A DNA stretch of 64,000 nucleotides, from the NCBI GenBank assembly GCA_027405735.1, contig JAPEHQ010000021.1, forward strand, positions 558,001 to 622,000, written 5' to 3'. Made by a program: the position numbers and the translations under genes. The notes below the pieces were generated by a model. It was not told the origin of the DNA and did no database searches. It saw nothing but the letters and a program-made list of their open reading frames with translations. Of this stretch, positions 58,075 to 64,000 are shown in pieces (position 1 is the stretch's first letter; each line of letters starts with the position of its first letter). The stretch comes from Mucor racemosus. Taxonomy: Eukaryota; Mucoromycota; Mucoromycetes; Mucorales; Mucoraceae.

Positions 58075-58680
58075 ATGAGTCCAAATGACCTCCCATTGCA
58101 ATGGCAAGTACTTCTAGCGCTGATCCACAGAATTGCAAAAGGTTTAGCCTTGTCGTATATTTTCAGGTTTGATGAATAATACTTAAAAAAGAATACAATT
58201 AAAAGAGAATTAGTAATGAATCAGTTATTCAATTGTATAATAAAAATAAGATATCGTTTATTTAGATATAAAAGTACGGCCTTTTATATTGATGTGACAT
58301 TGAGATTCTGAGGTGTAATTTAAGGGACTATTGAACCATTATTAGATCTGTTTAATAGTAATCTATGGATTGATATGGACCAATCATAATTTAACTGTTC
58401 TTGCAGAGCTTGTGAGTTGCTTTGTTTCAATGCTGTGCTAATTATACTTGGATGTTGATTTGATAGCTATTAATTGATTAACCGTTTGGATGAAATAATA
58501 TGGTGTCATAATTGAGGTCCAAGCGTTCTTGGTAATTACTGGATTAAACTTAGTACGCTAGGAGTTCTTATATCCGATATCAAGACTTTGCACTTCAATA
58601 CATGTCGTAGTCAATAGGTTGTAAGATGTATTGGTACTGTAGAAGGTGATACATATGGCACTTGGTGGCATGACAACATA
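58075..58680 (+). repeat. T fragment joined to repeat S, copy 3 (unoccupied site)
   Basis: 58075-58150 is a short T piece, including a frame starting MASTSSADPQNCKRFS at 58101. Repeat S then runs from TTGTCGTATATTTTCAGG to about 58680. Here the site that carries the deleted Tc1 at 38777 is empty. Confidence 0.75.
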
Positions 58681-58920
58681 ATATATGATTCATATTTTTG
58701 CCAATGGTCACCTGTCCAAGAAAAAAAGCCGAACAATCTCTGGAAGCGGCCATCTAATGCTATTTCCAGGCTTTAAATTTCTAAAAAAAATCACCGGACA
58801 TCCCGGACGCTGTTGTTTAAATATTCCAAGCAGCTATACGATGCAGGTATCGAAATTTCATACAAAAATTAAGGTTCGACTGTATTGCTATTAATTATTC
58901 AAAGACTTATTTTAAGTAAA

Positions 58921-59269
58921 TGTTGCATCCACAGATCTGGGTGCATTCCTTGGTTAAGATTACGACACAGTTTGATATGTTAAGTTCTACATTGCTGTGT
59001 ATTATGTTAAGAAGCTCCGTTTATACAGGAATGTGGAACTAGTGTGTGTCACCTAGACTTGATTGGATATATATATATATATAAATAGACTCATTTGAGA
59101 CTAATCATATAATTAGAGAATGTGAATATAAAAGAAGATGTTTCGATCTTATAATAAAGTTCTTTAGTTTTAGTGTGCTCTTTCATTTTATAACAGTTTT
59201 CCTTTATTTTTATTAAATAATTTAGTACATATTTTAGCTTTGAGATTGATATAATCTCCTGGCGTAACA
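58921..59269. mobile_element. Solo LTR (349 bp)
   Basis: Starts TGTTGC and ends GTAACA, the TG...CA inverted ends typical of LTRs. It is flanked by a perfect 5-bp duplication GTAAA (58916-58920 and 59270-59274). Inside are a TATA stretch with TATAAATAG at about 59079-59087 and an AATAAAG poly(A) signal near 59153. No internal retrotransposon region remains on either side. The superfamily is unknown; orientation is probably plus from the TATA and AATAAA order. Confidence 0.82.
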
Positions 59270-59403
59270 GTAAAGCATAAATACAACCTACAACAACATT
59301 ACTAGCCTAATCACGGATTTAACTTGAAAAATATAAAATGATATAACCGGATTCAAAAAAAGTCCATAAAATCACAAATTTAAAGGATTTATATATAAAA
59401 GCA

Positions 59404-61904
59404 CTACGGCTGACCTGTGCTACACAAGATAATTTTGTTGTGTCCAGGTGGGCTGCACGCTATAGCCTTATGAGTTGTTGCGCCCACTGAATAATGGCTA
59501 AAAAGATAACAAGATGTATATGGGTACAACAAAAGAAACTGCACACGAGCATAACGAAAAGCCTGTATGCGTAGAGTTATAAATTCTGTCCGTGTGCATG
59601 ACATTAATTCCATGTGGGCATAATAGTAGAGTTTCCCATAAGCGTATCATTATTCCTCCTATTTGTACATAACGATAAAATCTGACCATGAGCATAATGA
59701 GCTGATTGTATGGGCACAAATTGCTTTGTACATGAGCATCGTGCCGTTCTCAAAATTCCATTGCATTTTTTTTTACTGGAATGGGGTTTTAAATTACATT
59801 TGCTTTTATGAAAATAATATAGATTATAGACAATAATACAATTCAATGCGTTGTTGATGTAGAGATGTAGAGCAATACATACAAGAGCCAATATATTTAC
59901 GATCATTGTTATCTTTAAATATGTTTATAGCTATAATAATGTTTACAGCAATAATGGTTTTTGCTTGAGCATAAAATTAAATAACACTTACTGCTTAAAT
60001 TTATATGTAAGCCAAATTTAAAGCTATAAATGTTACTTTATCACTCATAAAATTTAAACAAGTTAATCTTTAAACTTACTATTTTAGTTTACTATTGTCA
60101 GCTGTAAAACAATTTTCTGTCAAGTATAGCTACGATCAACACTATGGTTATTAGACAAGACATTAGGTTATTCTTTTTTTTTGTTTTTATATCATTTGAA
60201 ATTTTATCACTTTTCTGGAAGATTTCATGGGTGTGTAGCCAGTTCTAGCTTTTTATTGAGTTGATATAAATATTATTACCGTCGATTTGATCTGGTAATC
60301 AAGAAATACGTTCAACAATACAGTAGTAAATAATAATATTTAATCTTAAAATGCGTTTAAATAAAAATATCAGATTTAATATAGACTGCTACCTATATTA
60401 AAGACATTAGTCCCTTATGTTAGCATGCGTATTCAGATACAAGAAAAGAATACCAGCTTGATAATAGTCTGATATGCCTTATCAAACGGTGAATGTATCC
60501 TTGGATATGAAACGAAAAGAGAGAAACAACACACGTAGAAAAGGATTTAAGGATTTACATTATTTAGCGCATTTAAAATCCTGCTAAATTGCACATTTCA
60601 ATCAATGTAAAAGCAATCTTACAGCGCATGCACCATAAACTAAACAAAATTATAGGCAATATCTGTTATTATAGAAACATACATTTTTCTACCAGAAGAA
60701 CCATCTGTCATATTATACATTCATTAAAACATTGCAAAAGCGAGCCCGTAGAGCGACGCCGTAATTGAGTATAGAAAGATTGAACAGCTAAGTCTCGTAT
60801 ACTATGGTATATATCAAAGTTTTAAATAAAAATGCGTATTTTTTCAAACTTTTCTTATATTTAACCACGTACAGTCTGAAAATTCAGTTTTTGTAGCGGA
60901 CATTTTCGGGACTCATTTTACCCTTACCAACACTCATGATTTTGATCAAAAAAAAGAAAAATCAAATTTTGATACCAAAATCAACATTTAAATATACTAC
61001 ATTATGAGAGAAAATTGTAGCCGTAGCTAATACGCAATTTATAAAAGCTTAATATTAAATATTAAGTAATGAAACTTTGCACTTTTCCCCCAAAAACGGT
61101 TTTTTGATTAAAGGATTTTCATGTAATATTTTACAATAAAAATGTTTATTGTTTTTTATTGAGCAAATAGAGCGCTAAATTCTGTATATGTGTATATTTT
61201 TTGTTTTTATAGTTGGTAGTGGAATCAACTCTAGATTTGCAAAATCAGAAAAAAAAATTAAAAAATGTCAAAATTGATGATCTGGACAAAAATAATTTTC
61301 TAAATTAATATTCCGCTTATAAGCCTTGTAAGTCCTAAAAATAAGAGATTTTATAATACTCCAGAACTTTTTCAAGAATTTACAATGCTGTACCCACTTG
61401 ATTCATGCTTATTTCTATAAACCTTTATACATGTTAATATTATATGGTAGTTTATTTGATGATAATATAGTCTTATTTGATAATTATTGCGCTAGAGGTA
61501 ATTTTCATTGAGTTTTAGTCTTACCTCTCCAATATCATAAACGTAAACGTGGTCATCATTGGAACCTATTGCTGCCTTTTTACCCTCTTTTTCCTAAGCC
61601 AATTTATTCGCTCCGTTATTAGAACGAACTTAAGTACTTACTACGAATGGTTCCGCGGTATTTGCATTCAAATTCCATAAATTAAATTGACTGGTTCCAT
61701 CTACAGTAGTATCAAACGTATCACCAGCCCTCAGCCCGCCTTATGATACATGTCACTATAACATCAGAAACATCCCATTATTGTCATTGTTATTATAAGC
61801 TATGAAAAGCTTGATTTTTAATAAGTATGCTTTTAAACCCTTTTAAAAAGTTTGAGGCTAATGCAACATTTTGGTCTTGTAATCTCTATTCATCAAAATG
61901 TTGC
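59404..61904. mobile_element. Second copy of the composite element, circularly permuted (B then A)
   Basis: 59404-60581 matches segment B (9316-10468) and about 60622-61904 matches segment A (7894-9262), in the same orientation but swapped order. The two are joined by a ~36-bp spacer (CTAAATTGCACATTTCAATC and on). Many single-base changes and small indels separate the copies, so the event is old. No clear target duplication was found at the outer ends. Confidence 0.8.
61525..61722 (-). pseudogene. Dynein intermediate chain gene fragment, second copy
   Basis: On the minus strand the frame reads DTFDTTVDGTSQFNLWNLNA and, after stops, EKEGKKAAIGSNDDHVYVYD then IGE with a GTAAGA donor at 61524. 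This copy keeps the frame that copy 1 has lost in the last part but shares the stop after EPFV. It supports capture before the two element copies diverged. Confidence 0.75.
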
Positions 61905-61956
61905 GATTTCTACTAATAGGTAACATGCTATTTTTATTTAATGTAATTGTCATACG

Positions 61957-62753
61957 TTAAGCAATTAGTTCAGTGTTATCTGTGAGAATTTGCAATATTT
62001 TATTCCAATCGTCATTTACGGCGTTTTCCAAGCAATGAATAGTAATATACAAGGCCGTGAGAGAAGCACCAGTAGCACCAAGTAATTTTCCCAATTCTGC
62101 AACTCTTTTGCACTTTCTTTTATGTTTGCTAAAGGCAGTTATGGATGTACATTCTAATTTTTTTGCGAGTTGATTGTCGAATTCTTTTGAATTTGGAGAT
62201 TTGTTACCCAATTCAATCAGCGTTTGCATTCTAAAAAGAGTTGCAAAAATGGCTACTTGTGAAGATGATTTTGTGACATCAAATTATTGAATTTTGTTAT
62301 GCAAGCGTACACAGTTTGCCAAAATATTGTTTGATGTGCTACTGGGACCTTGCTCAACTCTGTAATTGATAGTTGCATTAGCAAAAGAGTCGATTGTTTT
62401 TTGAGTAGGTCAATGTTGATATTTTCTACAACATGTGGAGAGTCTCTTTCTACCTTGTTTGTTAAATCTGTTTTTTTAAGACTGTTTTGAATTATTCTTT
62501 TGGCATCTTTTGCACCGAATTTGTCTTTTAATGTATTGAATAACATTTCACAAATTCCATTTGCATCTTCCTCAGTTTGGATGTCATCAGAGGAATCGTC
62601 ATTGTTACTATTATCAGAATTTTTGTCATCTGAATTATTATCATCGTTGGCGTTATTAGAATTACTGTCACCAGGATATTCAATATAATTACTATAGTCT
62701 TCTTCAGACTCGTAATTTATACTACTAGTGTCAGGAGTATTTTTAAGAGACAT
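61957..62753 (-). pseudogene. Unrecognised acidic protein gene, disrupted
   Basis: Starts at ATG 62753 (MSLKNTPDTSSINYESEEDY) with an Asn/Asp/Ser-rich acidic N-terminus, then a helical part (LFNTLKDKFGAKDAKRIIQ). At an A6 run (62397-62402 on the plus strand) the frame must shift by one to continue as IDSFANATINYRVEQGPS and NILANCVRLHNKI. There a stop (62284-62286) interrupts before FDVTKSSSQVAIFA and a C-terminal helical part ending DNTELIA at 61957. The partial paralogue at 63881-64000 has GAA where this copy has TAA, so I read this as a pseudogene. No known domain was recognised. Confidence 0.65.
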
Positions 62754-62981
62754 GTTGAAGAAAAAAACTAAAAGGGTACATTTCAAAAAAGGTGGGTATT
62801 TATAAAGAGCATTGATAAATATATGTGTGAGTATAAAATAATCTATAAAGGATTATTGATAACATCTATAAAGAGTATTGATAAATTAAATAGAAAATCC
62901 TTATAAAAAGAAGAGACATTCTAGCATTTGTTCATCTGTAAATATTTTTTTTTGTAATATTAAACAATATGGTTATTACAG
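62754..62981. promoter_or_regulatory. Divergent promoter with repeated TATAAAG...TTGATAA units
   Basis: Three similar units, TATAAAGAGCATTGATAAAT, TATAAAGGATTATTGATAAC and TATAAAGAGTATTGATAAAT, lie between 62800 and 62890. A minus-strand TATAAATAC (about 62797-62805) precedes the left gene by about 45 bp. TTATAAAAAG at about 62903-62912 precedes the right gene by about 70 bp. The arrangement suggests co-regulation of the two genes. Confidence 0.5.
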
Positions 62982-63818
62982 ATGTCAGCATTTTCATTAA
63001 AAAAAAATGTTCAATATAATACAGAGAAGAAAACGTTTGCTGCACCAATGTATGATTTAGATGATGGCTCATTTCGTTATAATTGTAATGTTTCAGAATT
63101 GTTGTACAAAACGGCTACTGTTGGTTTGGATAACAAGCCAAAATCTGTATTATATACATGGGATTTGGTAGATATTCCAATAATGCAAGATTTTCTTGGT
63201 ACTGTAAATGAGTCAAGGCAAAGAGTAGATGTATTAAAGTTTAAGGTTTTGAACTGTGATATCCAAGTGCCGGCTTCTTTGGTTGATAAATTTTTGTCGA
63301 CAATTGTACCTTATAAGCATATTCCTGGTCCAGTTGATGGCTATTACTTGGTAATTATGGACGAAAAGCAAAAGGCAGAATTTCATCTTGATAAAAGGGA
63401 AATGTATAACGATGAGATGAACGATGATGATGATGGTGATTTTGATGATGGTGATTTTTCAGGAGATTTTGCTGGAGATGCTTTTGATGATATCGATGAA
63501 GAACCTGTAATTGATGATAATATAGAATCTAAAACCCTTTCAAAGTTAGAACAGTTATATGATGGTTCTTCTTCCACAAAACCTTTTCCTTCTAGTGAGG
63601 TTGCTCCAAATTTGATGGTTCCTGTTGTGGCCGCTTCAATTTCTTCTGCTTCATCGAAAAGTCAGTTAGAGACTACAGTAACAGCAAAAACAGTGACACC
63701 AATAGCAACAACTTCAAGAGTTGAAGGTTCAAGTGCTATAATCAATTTGAAGCGTGTGCATTCCTCAGATAGTGAAGCTCAAAAAAAAGTAAAGCGTCAA
63801 AATTTACTTACAAAATAG
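62982..63818 (+). CDS. Unrecognised protein with acidic linker and basic C-terminus
   Basis: A single open frame of 278 residues starting MSAFSLKKNVQYNTEKKTF. Residues ~1-140 look folded (SELLYKTATVGLDNKPKSVL, VLYTWDLVDIPIMQDFL, YKHIPGPVDGYYLVIM). Residues ~145-180 are a run of Asp/Gly/Phe (DDDDGDFDDGDFSGDFAGD). The last third is Ser/Thr-rich, ending with a basic KKVKRQNLLTK that could be a nuclear localisation signal. No family was recognised. It shares a promoter region with the pseudogene on its left and faces a paralogue of that pseudogene on its right. Confidence 0.6.
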   Translation: MSAFSLKKNVQYNTEKKTFAAPMYDLDDGSFRYNCNVSELLYKTATVGLDNKPKSVLYTWDLVDIPIMQDFLGTVNESRQRVDVLKFKVLNCDIQVPASLVDKFLSTIVPYKHIPGPVDGYYLVIMDEKQKAEFHLDKREMYNDEMNDDDDGDFDDGDFSGDFAGDAFDDIDEEPVIDDNIESKTLSKLEQLYDGSSSTKPFPSSEVAPNLMVPVVAASISSASSKSQLETTVTAKTVTPIATTSRVEGSSAIINLKRVHSSDSEAQKKVKRQNLLTK

Positions 63819-63880
63819 ATCAAGAAGCAAAGAAAGTCTTGATAGAAATAGCATTTTTTATTTATATATAAACTTTTAAA

Positions 63881-64000
63881 TCATACATCTTTAGAAAAAA
63901 AAGCAAACATGGCTACTTGTGCAACTGCCTTCGTAGCATCAAATTCCTTTATCTTGTTGTGTACTCTTGTGCAATTTTTCAATATGGCTTCCGTATTCTT
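63881..64000 (-). CDS. Partial paralogue of the 61957-62753 gene (5' part beyond right edge)
   Basis: The minus strand is open from the edge and reads AILKNCTRVHNKIKEFDATK then AVAQVAMFAFFSKDV, with stop at 63881. It aligns with NILANCVRLHNKI...FDVTKSSSQVAIFA of the pseudogene at about 62250-62320. It ends shortly after the shared part and lacks the extra ~90 residues, because sequence similarity stops after a T-rich stretch. Whether the full copy is intact cannot be seen. Confidence 0.55.
   Translation of the reverse strand, partial: KNTEAILKNCTRVHNKIKEFDATKAVAQVAMFAFFSKDV

Noticed and set aside
1..64000. CRISPR arrays, bacterial operons, rRNA genes
   Set aside because: None seen; introns, GPI and mitochondrial signals and gene content are eukaryotic.

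Overview
The window looks like nuclear DNA of an early-diverging filamentous fungus, most likely Mucoromycota and plausibly Mucorales. Genes are AT-rich and carry several short GT..AG introns of about 50-85 nt. They encode conserved eukaryotic proteins: kinesin-1, dynactin p150, MED25, a cap-1 methyltransferase, RNase H2B and the BCKDH E2. Between them lie large tracts of decayed and nested transposons. The species call is inference from gene content and intron style.

Layout. Bases 1-6828 (minus) hold two microtubule-motor genes in tandem: kinesin-1 heavy chain, running off the left edge, and dynactin p150. Bases 7500-16300 are repeats: a ~1.7-kb AT-rich family ('R'), a 2.6-kb composite inserted in R that carries a dynein intermediate chain gene fragment, a 1636-bp Tc1 element, and families 'T' and 'U'. 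Bases 16.3-31.2 kb form a gene-rich island: an RNF34/RFFL-like E3 ligase, an oligopeptide transporter, tRNA-Arg(TCG), a GPI-anchored YcnI/DUF1775-like copper protein, CMTR1-like, HIG1-domain protein, cyclophilin A and RNase H2B.

Bases 31.9-46.9 kb are a second repeat block. It contains an intact two-ORF LINE with a 13-bp target duplication inside an R copy, a deleted Tc1 element whose empty sites exist elsewhere in the window, and a second near-identical 1636-bp Tc1 copy. Bases 47-56.7 kb are genes again: an Apd1/Aim32-like ferredoxin, pterin carbinolamine dehydratase, a PPIH-type cyclophilin, MED25 and the branched-chain 2-oxoacid dehydrogenase E2. Bases 57-62 kb are repeats: a foldback, a solo LTR and a second copy of the 2.6-kb composite in circularly permuted order. 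From 61.9 kb to the right edge there is a small cluster of unrecognised acidic-protein genes around a divergent promoter, with one gene of the pair duplicated.

The most unusual signals are the pair of circularly permuted ~2.5-kb repeats that both carry the same dynein intermediate chain fragment, the YcnI-like protein predicted to expose an N-terminal histidine at the fungal surface, and the unrecognised gene cluster at the right edge. Exon boundaries were read by eye from splice signals and frame continuity, and long repeats were compared by eye, so repeat edges are approximate unless exact ends are given.
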